Below are positions 18,915 through 28,827 of a stretch of 64,000 nt of DNA, one piece after another. Each line of letters starts with the position of its first letter. Positions within the stretch are counted from its first letter, which is position 1. The stretch spans positions 220,358 to 284,357 of the forward strand of contig JAGBEO010000001.1 in the NCBI GenBank assembly GCA_017936885.1, written 5' to 3'. The notes under the pieces are model-generated. The model ran no database searches, had not been told where the DNA came from, and saw only the letters and a list, made by a program, of their open reading frames with translations. The DNA is from Lachnospiraceae bacterium. Lineage in GTDB: Bacteria; Bacillota; Clostridia; Lachnospirales; Lachnospiraceae. The position numbers were made by a program, and so were the translations under genes.

Positions 18915-20456
18915 TCAGTCTCTCTTCAGCAGCCTGCTGATTTCATCAACCATTTCGTTAATATCACTCGCCTGAGTTGCCACATCCGCCGTATCACTGG
19001 CATTGCTCTCAGCCATGGCATTAATGGAATCAAACTGCTCTTTCGCACTCAAAACGCTTTCCGCAATATCCTGATTGATCGTGACTGTCTTTTTAATCAC
19101 TTCGGATTGCTTACCATGTGCTTCGCCCATTGTATTGATTGCATTAACTGATACATGAAGCAGCTCCGTCATATCCTGCATACTTTGGAATACATTAGCA
19201 AAATACTGGTTCTGCGTACCAAGCTTATTAGAGTTTTCCTCTACCTGCATCGTGATTTCCCTGACGTTATTCTGTACCCGCTCAATTACACGCTCTACTT
19301 CTCTAAGGGACTCCTGCGTACTGTTTGCAAGATTGCCTACTTCCGTCGCAACTACCGCAAACCCTCTTCCGGCTTCCCCGGCTCTTGCCGCTTCAATCGA
19401 AGCATTCAATGCCAGCAGATTTGTGGAAGAAGAAATATCGCTGATCAGCTTCAATGTCACACCGATTTCCTGTACTGCGTCTGACAGCTTTTGGGCTATG
19501 TCAGTGGTAGCCTTCATAGACTCTGATACTTCGCCGTTGATGGTATGTAAATCATTGAGAAGCTTCTCATTTTCCTTAGATTTATCAAGCAAATCTTTGG
19601 AAGTGCTTTCTACTTTTTCCACATTATCGGCAACAACACCTTCCCACTCACTCAGCTCACTAAGATTTGTCATACTTTCATCGGTTTTCGAACTGAGTAT
19701 GTCACTGCTCTTTACCAACTCCTCACTTGTTGCGGCTAATTCCTCAGCCGAAGCACTCTCATTTTCAGAAATCTGTGACAGGGAAGTTCCTGCCACATAT
19801 AATCTTTCAGACAATGCCTGCACCGAATCCAGAACCTTCATAACCTGTTCATTATTCTTCTCTAATTCGTCCCTCTTGGCATTTACCAAGAAATGCGCCA
19901 CAAAATAAACGAAAATAAGTAGTCCTGCCAAGGATAATACAAGCGCTATCAAGCATAACAGAATATCCGTAAGAAACAAGTCATCTTTTACCGGCATAAG
20001 ACTTGTGCCGCGCACACCCCACCCGATAAACAGGGATACCGTGCAAATCAGCCCGGTAGTTAATACCAGTTTAATATCAAGGAAAAATGCCATCAGAATT
20101 AAGAAGAAGAATAAAAATCCCCAAAATGTTCTGGAAGGAATCAAATACAAAATATAATTCCACTGTATAATCAGAATAACTGCGGAAAATAATTTGCCGG
20201 CTTTCAATCTTCCTTCTTTTAAATATCCTTCTTCATCATATGATGTTTTTACAATCAATAATGCAGTGGCGAAGAAAAGGACATCCATAACTGTAAACAA
20301 AATTAAAGCCATCCATGGAACATTCGAATAAAGACCAAACATCTTTTCCACATTAAATGTAACTGCTGCACACATACATGCACTTACCATGATGATAAGT
20401 CCCCACTTAAATACCGCGGATAAATACACCTCAACCGTAGTTTTTTTCTTTCCCAT
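18915..20456 (-). CDS. Methyl-accepting chemotaxis-type receptor
   Basis: A 513-residue protein with six hydrophobic segments in residues 10-195 and no periplasmic sensor domain, followed by a long coiled-coil signalling region. The hairpin tip is [20 protein letters not shown] then [20 protein letters not shown], the CheA/CheW-binding signature. The N-terminal bundle resembles membrane-embedded sensors. The frame opens with TTG at 20465, but GGAGG favours the ATG at 20456. No other chemotaxis gene is in the window. Confidence 0.92.
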   Translation of the reverse strand: MGKKKTTVEVYLSAVFKWGLIIMVSACMCAAVTFNVEKMFGLYSNVPWMALILFTVMDVLFFATALLIVKTSYDEEGYLKEGRLKAGKLFSAVILIIQWNYILYLIPSRTFWGFLFFFLILMAFFLDIKLVLTTGLICTVSLFIGWGVRGTSLMPVKDDLFLTDILLCLIALVLSLAGLLIFVYFVAHFLVNAKRDELEKNNEQVMKVLDSVQALSERLYVAGTSLSQISENESASAEELAATSEELVKSSDILSSKTDESMTNLSELSEWEGVVADNVEKVESTSKDLLDKSKENEKLLNDLHTINGEVSESMKATTDIAQKLSDAVQEIGVTLKLISDISSSTNLLALNASIEAARAGEAGRGFAVVATEVGNLANSTQESLREVERVIERVQNNVREITMQVEENSNKLGTQNQYFANVFQSMQDMTELLHVSVNAINTMGEAHGKQSEVIKKTVTINQDIAESVLSAKEQFDSINAMAESNASDTADVATQASDINEMVDEISRLLKRD

Positions 20457-20661
20457 AAAACGCAACCTCCTGTGGCAAACTCTTTCTGCCTTTTTTTACA
20501 TTTTTTATGGGATTATCATATCATTATTGTATACCTTTTTCAATCGGGTGATCTATAATCTTAACTGTTTTTGTATATTATTAACATTATTATCAGATTT
20601 CAGCATCTGTAAACTGTTTATTACAACCATTTTATTATACAATTCGTACTTTAAATGCAAT

Positions 20662-21222
20662 TTATAGTTTTTTATATGCTGACAGTTCCCCGCAATTTTT
20701 CCTATGCGCTTTCAGCTTTTTGACAGCCCAAATATAATGGCTCGCCGTAGCGCTGACAAAATAGGAACCTACCGTGCTGTTTCCAGCCCAGGGATATACG
20801 CCTTTTGAAAACAATTCTTCGTTTGTAAAGGTATCTGTCAGATGCATGACTTCCTTATGGGATTTCTCCAGCATTTCTTTTGCTTCTTCTAATGTGGTGT
20901 TTTGATGCTTTTTCCAGAACATCACATTCAGATCACCATAGGTTTTCCAGTTATAAGGTCTTGGAAGAAACGGCTGGTTATCGCCTTTTTGGTTTACCGC
21001 AACCCAGTGAAGCAAAAGCTGATGCCACTCATAGAGATGGACTAAAACATCCCGGAGATTTTTATCTCTTTGCCAATGCGCTTCTTTCTTTTTCTCGTCT
21101 TCTGAGAAATCAAAGGGTGTCGATAACTCTTTATCAGTCATCGAAGAAATAAACCCGTTCAATGCCTCATAGTTTTCGTTTGCCGCACTGATCAAGTCCG
21201 ATTTTGTAGTAGGTCTGCCCAT
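20662..21222 (-). CDS. ClbS/DfsB family four-helix protein
   Basis: A 186-residue protein beginning MGRPTTKSDLISAANENYEA, typical of ClbS/DfsB, with WQRDKNLRDVLVHLYEWHQL and the C-terminal SYFVSATASHYIWAVKKLK. ClbS protects against the genotoxin colibactin as a cyclopropane hydrolase; most relatives have no known substrate. The GGAG before the second in-frame ATG decides the start at 21222. No colibactin-like cluster is visible, so the function is left open. Confidence 0.88.
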   Translation of the reverse strand: MGRPTTKSDLISAANENYEALNGFISSMTDKELSTPFDFSEDEKKKEAHWQRDKNLRDVLVHLYEWHQLLLHWVAVNQKGDNQPFLPRPYNWKTYGDLNVMFWKKHQNTTLEEAKEMLEKSHKEVMHLTDTFTNEELFSKGVYPWAGNSTVGSYFVSATASHYIWAVKKLKAHRKNCGELSAYKKL

Positions 21223-21377
21223 ATTTTTCTCCATTCCGAAGTGTCTTATCCTTTTGGAATCGACATGCTTCTTTTTCTATTTGCATTTTTCACACAGCCT
21301 TTTCTACTTATTTAGAATCGCTCTGTATACACTTCATGCATATATCCATTCTATCAGAAAAATATTGACATTCTATG

Positions 21378-22274
21378 TCAGTGTTTATTCTTTTCATATA
21401 TCAGCTTTGCTTGTCTGGCTATCACGTCTCGTAAATAGGCGGGAGAAATGATCTCAACCTGCGTTCCGAAAGAAAGCAAAAAAACTGTCAGCCACGCATC
21501 TTCCGGCATCTGCGCTGAGACAATAATATCTCCGTTTTCCTGCTGTACCACCTGCGCCGGGCTAAACTCATCATAAACACGGTACGCCATCTCTTTCGGA
21601 AAGCGAAGTGTTATGGTGTTGTATGTCTGCTTTGATTCTGTCTCCCGCTCCGGCAAGGCATGGGGAGCAAAGCATTCATCCAGAATCTTCAAATCTAAAA
21701 TACGGGTCAATTTAAAGCTGCGATAGTCCTGCTTCGCTAGGCAATATGCCTTCAGATACCATGACCTTGCTTTATACATCAGCTTAAGCGGCTGTATGAC
21801 CCTTTCGCTGATGGCTTCATAAGAGCCGGCATAAGTGATTTTTACACATTTACGGTGGATCACTGCAGATTTCAGCAATTCAAACTTTTCATTATCATCC
21901 TGCTCATTGCCCCATCTTGAGAAATCTACCTCAAGCCAGTTTTCCGAATCGACACGGAAAAGTGCGGAAAGTTTATTAAGCGTCTCGCTGATATTGACGC
22001 ATTCTGCTGCACTTAAACTCTGTAACGCAGTCAGGATTTCCTGTTTTTCCTGTTCCGACAATACGGCTTTGTCCAGAATAAATTCATTCATGATGCGAAT
22101 CCCGCCGTTTCGCCCTGTCTCTGTGTAGACCGGAATGCCCGCTTCGCTCAAGGCGTCAATATCTCTGTAAATTGTTCTGACGGAAACTTCAAATTTTTCT
22201 GCCAGTTCGGGAGCTGTTACGTGTCCTTTATCCAGCAGATAATATACAATTTTAAATAATCTGCTTTCCTGCAT
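21378..22274 (-). CDS. WYL-domain transcriptional regulator (YafY-like)
   Basis: A 298-residue regulator. Residues 1-60 are a winged helix-turn-helix (HTH_11) with APELAEKFEVSVRTIYRDID and a wing ending GRNGGIRIM. Residues about 140-230 form the WYL domain (VIQPLKLMYKARSWYLKAYC), followed by a C-terminal extension. WYL domains sense small ligands or nucleic acids. It lies upstream of the ClbS-like gene in the same direction with 155 bp between, so it may regulate it. Confidence 0.92.
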   Translation of the reverse strand: MQESRLFKIVYYLLDKGHVTAPELAEKFEVSVRTIYRDIDALSEAGIPVYTETGRNGGIRIMNEFILDKAVLSEQEKQEILTALQSLSAAECVNISETLNKLSALFRVDSENWLEVDFSRWGNEQDDNEKFELLKSAVIHRKCVKITYAGSYEAISERVIQPLKLMYKARSWYLKAYCLAKQDYRSFKLTRILDLKILDECFAPHALPERETESKQTYNTITLRFPKEMAYRVYDEFSPAQVVQQENGDIIVSAQMPEDAWLTVFLLSFGTQVEIISPAYLRDVIARQAKLIYEKNKH

Positions 22275-22346
22275 TATCCTTTTCCCCTAATCCTCCACAA
22301 CCATACTGCAAATAGTTCTTTCCGCATTTTCCCACCAACCAGAATA

Positions 22347-22377
22347 GGACTGCCACTATTTGAAATTGTGGCAGTCC
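22347..22377. terminator. Perfect 10-bp hairpin between genes
   Basis: GGACTGCCAC (22347-22356) and GTGGCAGTCC (22368-22377) form a perfect stem with an 11 nt loop just past the stop of the gene ending at 22400. The T-run after it on the minus strand is poor, so it may act as a mild terminator or stability structure. Confidence 0.5.
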
Positions 22378-22399
22378 ATGACTCACTCTTTATCTTACA

Positions 22400-24091
22400 T
22401 TATCCAATCAGCACTGTCTTTCCCTCAAACGCAAACCCATACTTCTTAATCCGCTGCGCCGGAATCCCTTTCGCTTCCAGTGTGACCTCATACTGCTTCT
22501 CTTCAATCTGCGCAAGCGCCGCAGCTACAGTATCCTCAAGTGAAGAATCTTTTCGCGGATTAAACACCTTGAACTCTATCACAATAGCATCCGCTTCCTT
22601 CGATTTCGGCTCCAATATAATATCATACCTGCCGAATCCGCTTTCTCTATTTGAAGTAATCACATATCTGTCCTCTAACGCTACCAAAAGCCCCAGCACG
22701 AACCCGTGGTAGAACCTCTCCGGCTCTGCCCTTCCTGCCGAATATTTCCCGGTGTCGAAGAAACTAAAGGTTTCCATAACAATGCGGCTCATGTACTCAT
22801 TCATGGCATCCAAATCACCCAAAAGCAATGCCTTAAGAAAATCATTGTAATCTGATGCGTTACCCAAAAACCAACCGTGCACCATGCTTCGGAACATACG
22901 GCTTACTTCATAGTTCGTAAGCGCCAACTCATATTTGGGTGCCGTCACAATACCGGACTCATACTCTTCATAGCTTAACACTTTCAGGTAGCCGCTTGCC
23001 ACCAGCAGGCTCCAGATTGCATATTCGTTGTCATCCAGTTGGTTATAGACGATCTGTTCATCTATCGGTATGAAAAGGTGTTCGCCTTGAAGCAATGCCT
23101 CAAAAGATGCCTTGATGTTCTTGTTTCCCTCCCGTATCAGTTTACCTACCAAACTGTTAGAGCTGGTGTTAGCCCAGTAGGTAGTAAATTTCTTCTTATC
23201 CAATAAATTCAGAATAGACCAAGGATTGTAGATATCTTTCCATTCTCCGAAAACAAAACCGTCATACCACTGTTTCACTTTCTCTCTATCCTCACTCATT
23301 CCATATTCATCCAGCGCAGCAAACACTTCCTCTTCCGTAAATCCGAATGCTGTTCCATATTTACTGGATGTAGTCGTCACTACTTCCAAATTATTCAGAT
23401 CTGAGAAAATAGATTCCTTACTGACCCTTGTAATGCCGGTCATAATAGCGCGTTCCAGCCACGGATTTGTCTTAAAAGCAGCATTAAACATACTTCTTGT
23501 AAAAGTCACCAACTCTTCCCAATACCCGTCCACATAGGCTTCCTGCATGGGCGTGTCGTATTCGTCCAAAAGGATAATAACTTTCTTGCCGTAATATCTG
23601 CTTAAAAAATCCGATAATCTATAAATCGCAATGGTTGCCACGACCTCCGGCATATCCATGGAAACACTCAGGAAATACTGTTTCTCTTCCTCGGTCAGCA
23701 GACCACTCTCCAGGAGAAAATAATTCTTATTATACAGTTCTGTGAGAAGCTGCCCGATCCTTTGCTTAGTCTGTTGATATGTTTTTTCTTTCACATTAGC
23801 AAAAGAAAGGCTGATCACCGGATAAGTTCCCTGTAAGGCACGGTATTTTTCCTCCTGCCAAATGGACAATCCCTCAAACAAATCGCTCCGTCCGGCATAC
23901 TTCACAGAAAAAAACTGCTCGGTCATACTCATGGTCAGTGTCTTGCCAAACCGTCTCGGTCTGGTGATCAGAGTCACTTCATCCTGGCTCTCCCACCATT
24001 CCTTTATAAAATTTGTTTTGTCCACATAAAAGCAATGATTTGTTATTATTTTACCGAAATCCTGTATACCGATTCCTACTGTCCTTGCCAT
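22400..24091 (-). CDS. AAA-ATPase-like / PD-(D/E)XK nuclease family protein
   Basis: A 563-residue protein of the widespread AAA-ATPase_like plus DUF1703 family. It starts with FYVDKTNFIKEWWESQDEVT and the ATP-site segment ITRPRRFGKTLTMSM, has the Walker B-like VIILLDEYDTPM and ends with a PD-(D/E)XK fold (GRYDIILEPKSKEADAIVIE then FKVF). These genes occur in many copies in gut Clostridia and Bacteroidia. Mobility or defence roles have been guessed, but none is established. It stands alone here. Confidence 0.85.
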   Translation of the reverse strand: MARTVGIGIQDFGKIITNHCFYVDKTNFIKEWWESQDEVTLITRPRRFGKTLTMSMTEQFFSVKYAGRSDLFEGLSIWQEEKYRALQGTYPVISLSFANVKEKTYQQTKQRIGQLLTELYNKNYFLLESGLLTEEEKQYFLSVSMDMPEVVATIAIYRLSDFLSRYYGKKVIILLDEYDTPMQEAYVDGYWEELVTFTRSMFNAAFKTNPWLERAIMTGITRVSKESIFSDLNNLEVVTTTSSKYGTAFGFTEEEVFAALDEYGMSEDREKVKQWYDGFVFGEWKDIYNPWSILNLLDKKKFTTYWANTSSNSLVGKLIREGNKNIKASFEALLQGEHLFIPIDEQIVYNQLDDNEYAIWSLLVASGYLKVLSYEEYESGIVTAPKYELALTNYEVSRMFRSMVHGWFLGNASDYNDFLKALLLGDLDAMNEYMSRIVMETFSFFDTGKYSAGRAEPERFYHGFVLGLLVALEDRYVITSNRESGFGRYDIILEPKSKEADAIVIEFKVFNPRKDSSLEDTVAAALAQIEEKQYEVTLEAKGIPAQRIKKYGFAFEGKTVLIG

Positions 24092-24257
24092 GAGCCACCT
24101 CCGCTGCCGGATATCACAATACTATATTTATTGTAAATCCTCGCACACAATACATCTTTTTTCCTACATATAAATATCGTACCATGAACAAAACGCATGG
24201 TCAACATTCGCCATCCGCCACTCCTACTGGTTCATTCGGAAAATTCTATCTTTTCCC

Positions 24258-24854
24258 CTAATCCTCTTTCCATACACAGCGGACAGCATAGACATAACCA
24301 AAATAATCCGACAGTTTAGTCAGATCATCCTCCAACGGGTCCATGCATACATAATCGCCATCCTCTGCTCCGACGATCAATACAAAGTGATAATTTCCGA
24401 TTCCATGCATTCTGACACGCACAATCGGATAATGCCCATCTGACAGGCATTGTGCAATATCTGCTTCTGATACGCCATCGTATACTTCAACCGAGTAACC
24501 TTCCATATCCGCAATATAAGACCACTGAATATTTCCGTCTGTATCATATATCCCATTTTCCGCAAAAACATGGTTCAGTTCTCCCGGCGTCACTTTGTCC
24601 CCGCTGCTAGATATGGCAGAAGCGATGCAGGTCACAAGGCAGCCGGATGACTTCATCGTGTAAGGTGAATCGCCTAAATGATCCGGCGCCCATTCTGCGT
24701 CATCCTGCCGATAGGAGATCACTTCTTTTGATATCACATGTTCACTGGTGGGTTTTATTTTGATTCCATTATGTATTCTTAAGAACAGATAGCCGCCCGC
24801 CATCAAAACAATGCATACGACGATAAGCATTGCTGTTATTTTCCATTTTTTCAT
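24258..24854 (-). CDS. Membrane-anchored C39-like peptidase
   Basis: A 198-residue protein with an N-terminal membrane anchor or signal (WKITAMLIVVCIVLMAGGYL) and an extracellular papain-like domain: YRQDDAEWAPDHLG, the nucleophile region SSGCLVTCIASAISS, and the histidine in GNYHFVLIVGAE followed by MDPLED. This matches peptidase_C39_2. The upstream ATG at 24941 lacks a ribosome binding site, while GGAGAAG precedes the ATG at 24854. Substrate unknown; cell-wall or secreted peptide processing is likely. Confidence 0.85.
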   Translation of the reverse strand: MKKWKITAMLIVVCIVLMAGGYLFLRIHNGIKIKPTSEHVISKEVISYRQDDAEWAPDHLGDSPYTMKSSGCLVTCIASAISSSGDKVTPGELNHVFAENGIYDTDGNIQWSYIADMEGYSVEVYDGVSEADIAQCLSDGHYPIVRVRMHGIGNYHFVLIVGAEDGDYVCMDPLEDDLTKLSDYFGYVYAVRCVWKED

Positions 24855-25062
24855 CTTACACTTCTCCGTTATGTAAAAACCTTTATATTTCTTTCCTGTC
24901 AACTTCTCCGCTATGCATCTGCTTAAGCCAACAGAAATCATTCCGTTTCGCTCATTATATCAATTTCTACCTCTTTCCTCAACTCATACAATGCATTTTC
25001 ACAAATAATTTTTATCGGTTTATAATGTATACCCTATGTTCTCTTACCGCCACAGACAAAAA

Positions 25063-25088
25063 TATCCCACTGATTTCTCAATGGGATA
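25063..25088 (-). terminator. Predicted intrinsic terminator
   Basis: The minus strand has TATCCCA and TGGGATA pairing around a 12 nt loop, followed by TTTTTG (complement of 25058-25062). It lies 55 bp after the RNHCP gene stop. Confidence 0.65.
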
Positions 25089-25143
25089 GTCTGAATCAAT
25101 AAAAAGCATGTCCAACTTCGCCGGTTTGATCATTTTACAATTC

Positions 25144-25569
25144 TTACCTGATACTGCCTTCGCCGCCCATAAGTCTCGTCATCTCCTCGATTCGCTCAAT
25201 CGGGAACGGCGGCGCTGTCAGCGGCTTCATTGCAATGGACATAAGCTTCATCGGGTTATCATCGGCTGCCACTCTGTTGGAGCTCATATCACCGCATTGT
25301 CTGCATCTGTGAATGATCGCCCACTCGCCGTTCTTCCGGACCCATACCGCAATGGCGTCCATATAACCGCCACAGTCACTTGCCCTGTCTCCCGGCTCAT
25401 TGTCAACATGAAGACTGGATAAACAGTTCGGACAGTGATTCCGATGCTGGCTGCCGGCTCCTTCGGGAACAACCTCTCTTCCGCATACCTTGCAGATAAA
25501 TGTCTCATTGCAGGCATGATTTTTGTAATAACCCTTTTCGTATAACTTTCTTTTATTTTCTCTATTCAA
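25144..25569 (-). CDS. RNHCP domain zinc-ribbon protein
   Basis: A 141-residue protein with cysteine pairs in CKVCGREVVPEG, HRNHCPNCLSSLH, DRASDCGG and HRCRQCGD; the RNHCP motif is visible as QHRNHCPNC. The family probably binds zinc; its role is unknown. GGAGGAAG lies directly before a TTG at 25567-25569, so a TTG start is preferred over the in-frame ATG at 25605, which would put the ribosome binding site inside the gene. It is 12 bp downstream of the CD3324-family gene. Confidence 0.8.
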   Translation of the reverse strand: MNRENKRKLYEKGYYKNHACNETFICKVCGREVVPEGAGSQHRNHCPNCLSSLHVDNEPGDRASDCGGYMDAIAVWVRKNGEWAIIHRCRQCGDMSSNRVAADDNPMKLMSIAMKPLTAPPFPIERIEEMTRLMGGEGSIR

Positions 25570-25580
25570 TTTTCTTCCTC

Positions 25581-25883
25581 CTAAAGATGATTCTTCTGAT
25601 CGCAAATCTCCCCGGAGGGTTTATAATTCCTGATAATTCTCTGTACGCTTTTTTCCGTAAGGAAATATTCTTCCGCTAAAGCTTTCACGGAGATTCCTTC
25701 CTGAAATTTTGCGTACATACAAGCGTTTCGAAGTTCTAAATTCCTCTTGGTACCGGTACAGGCTCCCCACATTCTCTTATGATCTGTCTTTCTCGGAATG
25801 TAGATCATCTGTCCGTCCACATATTGCTGAACGATCGCCAGCACTTCTTCCGGAAGAACTTCTTCTGCTCTACTATAGCTCAT
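25581..25883 (-). CDS. CD3324 family HTH protein
   Basis: A 100-residue protein beginning MSYSRAEEVLPEEVLAIVQQ, with QMIYIPRKTDHKRMWG and a C-terminal helix-turn-helix (GISVKALAEEYFLTEKSVQR). This is the CD3324 family, related in fold to the Mor transcription activators of phage Mu. It probably binds DNA. It forms a two-gene unit with the RNHCP protein. Confidence 0.85.
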   Translation of the reverse strand: MSYSRAEEVLPEEVLAIVQQYVDGQMIYIPRKTDHKRMWGACTGTKRNLELRNACMYAKFQEGISVKALAEEYFLTEKSVQRIIRNYKPSGEICDQKNHL

Positions 25884-26169
25884 ATCGCCCTCCTAATTGG
25901 TATTTCTCTTAGGAATGCAATGGCTATAACGTTTTCTCAATTCGTGATAGCCATCGCGCTATCGAGCCGTGGTCTCATTTCTCTTCATGCAATTCACCAT
26001 ATAACCTTTCTAATCATTAATCGGCGATTATCTTATCGTCTTATCCATTTTAACAGATGACATTCCGAATGCCAACCGCACAAACAATTTAACTCAAATT
26101 TGTTCCGGCAGTATGTTCCTGCAGATTGTTGAAAATTTTTCACTAAAATTCTGATTTGCCGATTAATCG
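25884..26169. other. Intergenic region, no gene seen
   Basis: 286 bp without a supported gene. It contains an 8-bp inverted repeat ATGGCTAT/ATAGCCAT near 25920-25953. The rest is AT-rich, with no RNA gene recognised. Confidence 0.6.
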
Positions 26170-26934
26170 TTATAAATATTTTTCTATCGTTCCTTGATCT
26201 ATCACTTTTTTGCCAAGCAATGTAATCGCCTGCTTCGGGCAACTGTTAATACATCTATAACACATCGTACACTTGTCTTGCGCCTTCGCCAAGCCATTGC
26301 TCATCGTAATATTTTCCATAGGGCACAAGCCTGCACATTTGCCGCATCCTATACACTCTTTTGTATTTATTTTCAGCTTGTCTGTGTACTTCTTGGTTTT
26401 ATTTATAAAATATAAACGCTGACCAAAGAGACCTGCCATTCGGTATAATAATCCGATTCCTTCTTGCGGCGGGTTTCCTTCTTTAATATTTCCAACTGCC
26501 AAACTTATTTTAGTCTTTGCCTGCTCCACAAGCTTTATATTTTTATCTAACGGACGCTTTAAAGCTTTTACATCTGCAATGCTGTCAGGCATCTTCAAAT
26601 GCAGACCGCCTATAATATCCGCACCGTACTTATGTAGCAAACGCGCCAAAATACCTGCTCCATCGCCGCTAAATAACGCCATAGTAGCGATCACAAAAAT
26701 CTTTTTTCCTTTCCATAAAGCTTTATTTTCAACAATAAAATCTCCCAATATCAGGGGAATATTGCTATACTGTACCGGATAACAGAAAATAATTTCTCTA
26801 TTTGCTTCTATTTTATATGCAATATCCTTATCTTCTATGGATACCAGTTCTGCTAAATTATCGTATTCCTGCATGAAGGTTTCCAGAGCATATCTGGAAT
26901 TTCCCGTACCGCTAAAATATATACCAATCATCAT
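26170..26934 (-). CDS. EFR1 family flavodoxin-ferredoxin fusion protein
   Basis: A 254-residue protein with an N-terminal flavodoxin-like fold (IGIYFSGTGNSRYALETF, FMN phosphate loop SGTGNS) and two C-terminal 4Fe-4S motifs, CIGCGKCAGLCP and CTMCYRCINSCP. Such EFR1 proteins carry electrons in anaerobes; the partners are unknown. The start at MMIGIYF is the only sensible one. It stands apart from its neighbours. Confidence 0.9.
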   Translation of the reverse strand: MMIGIYFSGTGNSRYALETFMQEYDNLAELVSIEDKDIAYKIEANREIIFCYPVQYSNIPLILGDFIVENKALWKGKKIFVIATMALFSGDGAGILARLLHKYGADIIGGLHLKMPDSIADVKALKRPLDKNIKLVEQAKTKISLAVGNIKEGNPPQEGIGLLYRMAGLFGQRLYFINKTKKYTDKLKINTKECIGCGKCAGLCPMENITMSNGLAKAQDKCTMCYRCINSCPKQAITLLGKKVIDQGTIEKYL

Positions 26935-26976
26935 AAACCTCTATCGCAATCAAGTCCTTGTATACAACATCCATTA

Positions 26977-27417
26977 TCAGCACCTATAAAATAAACCTAC
27001 TCTTTTTAATAACAAACATCCCAGCACAAACACCGCACCGCCCATGACAACAAATCCGCCCCAGAGCAAATTCCAGTATGATGCCGTCACGTCAAACATC
27101 GCCAGAATCAAATCACGCCAGAATCGTAATCCTGTCGCAATGGCAAATAAATCGAATAACAGGTATCCGCCGCCGAATATGTAAATCCATCTCCACCAAT
27201 AATTCCACCGTAAATTCGCAAAGAACGTTATCATGCCCAATACACAAAGCGCTGCCAATATTCCCATTAACAGGAAATAAAATACGCCTCTGTTTTCCAT
27301 CACGCCAATCCAGAATACGGCATAAGCTTGTCTGTCTATAAGTCCCCATATTCTATGCAAGTGAAACAAACCAAAGAAAAGGAAAAAACATGGCTCAAAA
27401 CTATATATTTTCTTCAT
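26977..27417 (-). CDS. Small polytopic membrane protein
   Basis: A 146-residue protein beginning MKKIYSFEPCFFLFFGLFHL, with four hydrophobic stretches and many aromatic residues (RWNYWWRWIYIFGGGYLLFD). No catalytic motif is visible. AGAGGAAG precedes the ATG at 27417; the in-frame ATG at 27453 lies upstream of this site. Function unknown. Confidence 0.7.
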   Translation of the reverse strand: MKKIYSFEPCFFLFFGLFHLHRIWGLIDRQAYAVFWIGVMENRGVFYFLLMGILAALCVLGMITFFANLRWNYWWRWIYIFGGGYLLFDLFAIATGLRFWRDLILAMFDVTASYWNLLWGGFVVMGGAVFVLGCLLLKRVGLFYRC

Positions 27418-27493
27418 TATCTTTTCACTTCCTCTGACCAATGCTTTCGCCATAAGTTAAAAGTTAAGAATCGCAGTTCAAGACTCATCCCGC

Positions 27494-28753
27494 CTACAAC
27501 GTCCTGATCACATCAATCGTCCTGTCAATATCCTCATCACTGTGCACCGCCGAGACAAACATTGCCTCGAACTGGCTCGGCGCAACATAAATCCCCTGCT
27601 CCGTCATTTTCTTAAAATACTCAGCAAAAGCTTTCGTATCCGAAGTCTGCGCACTGGCGAAGTCTGTCACTCTCTTGTTTGTGAAGAAACAGCTGAGAAG
27701 CGAACCCACTCTATTCACGGAATACCCCTTGTCCTCATAAGCCTTTGCAAGGCGCTCTCCGTTTGCATCGATTTTCTTATAATATTCCGGATGCTCCCTC
27801 AATATCATCAATGTCTCTATTCCTGCCGCAGTCGCCACCGGATTTCCGGATAGTGTTCCCGCCTGATAAACTGCGCCAAGGGGCGCAACCACTTCCATGA
27901 TATCGCGTCTTCCTCCGTAGGCTGCCAAAGGCATTCCGCCGCCTACGATCTTGCCAAGGGTCACAAGGTCCGGCTCTACGCCATAGTATTCGCCCGCTCC
28001 GCCATAGGCGATCCGAAAACCGGTGATCACCTCATCAAAGATCAACAGCGCATCATATTTCTTCGTAATCTCCCTGAGCCCTTCTAAGAAACCTTCTTCC
28101 GGCGGCACCACACCCATATTGGCTGCCACAGGCTCCACTACGATCGCTGCGATCTCTTCGCCGCACGTTTCAAAAAGGGCTTCCACCGAGGAAAGGCTGT
28201 TATAATCGGCAAGCAGAGTATTTTCCGCATAACCCGCAGGTACGCCTGCACTGTCGGGAATGCTTTCTGTCAAAAGTCCGCTTCCCGCCTTGACAAGAAG
28301 CCCATCGCTGTGTCCGTGGTAGTTTCCGCGGAACTTTACGATCTTGTCTCTTCCGGTAAAACCTCTGGATACTCTGATCGCGCTCATAACTGCCTCTGTA
28401 CCGCTGGACACAAGTCTTACCTTCTCAATCGCAGGCACCGCATCGATAATAAGCTTTGCAAGCTGAGACTCCCGTTCTGTGGGCGCGCCAAAAGTAAGAC
28501 CATCTTCGCAGACTTTCTTCACCGCTTCAATTACTCTTGGATTTGCATGTCCTAAGATCAATGGTCCCCAGGAGCAGACATAGTCAATATATTGATTATC
28601 ATCTACATCGTAGATATAAGCCCCTATTCCTTTTTTGATAAAAATAGGATTCTGCCCTACGGCACGGAAGGCTCTTACCGGGCTGTTGACACCTCCCGGA
28701 ATCAACGCTTTTGCTTCCTTAAAAAGTTCCACCGATTTTTCTGTCTTATTCAC
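27494..28753 (-). CDS. hemL: Glutamate-1-semialdehyde 2,1-aminomutase
   Basis: A 419-residue PLP enzyme converting glutamate-1-semialdehyde to 5-aminolevulinate, the second step of the C5 pathway. Visible are PGGVNSPVRAFRAVG, VSSGTEAVMSAIRVSRGFTG, LIFDEVITGFRIA and the PLP lysine in TLGKIVGGGMPLAAYGG. The start is GTG at 28751-28753 with AAGGAG 6-7 bp upstream. It is the last gene of the riboswitch-controlled operon. Confidence 0.97.
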   Translation of the reverse strand: MNKTEKSVELFKEAKALIPGGVNSPVRAFRAVGQNPIFIKKGIGAYIYDVDDNQYIDYVCSWGPLILGHANPRVIEAVKKVCEDGLTFGAPTERESQLAKLIIDAVPAIEKVRLVSSGTEAVMSAIRVSRGFTGRDKIVKFRGNYHGHSDGLLVKAGSGLLTESIPDSAGVPAGYAENTLLADYNSLSSVEALFETCGEEIAAIVVEPVAANMGVVPPEEGFLEGLREITKKYDALLIFDEVITGFRIAYGGAGEYYGVEPDLVTLGKIVGGGMPLAAYGGRRDIMEVVAPLGAVYQAGTLSGNPVATAAGIETLMILREHPEYYKKIDANGERLAKAYEDKGYSVNRVGSLLSCFFTNKRVTDFASAQTSDTKAFAEYFKKMTEQGIYVAPSQFEAMFVSAVHSDEDIDRTIDVIRTL

Positions 28754-28827
28754 GACTGTCTCCTTCTTACTCTATAACCTTCAATGTATATTTCTATTTA
28801 GTCAATTGCAAAGCTCTTCACAATGTT

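Noticed and set aside
20662-21222. ClbS-like protein as a colibactin self-resistance marker
   Set aside because: The family is broad and mostly of unknown function, and no polyketide or peptide synthetase gene is in the window.
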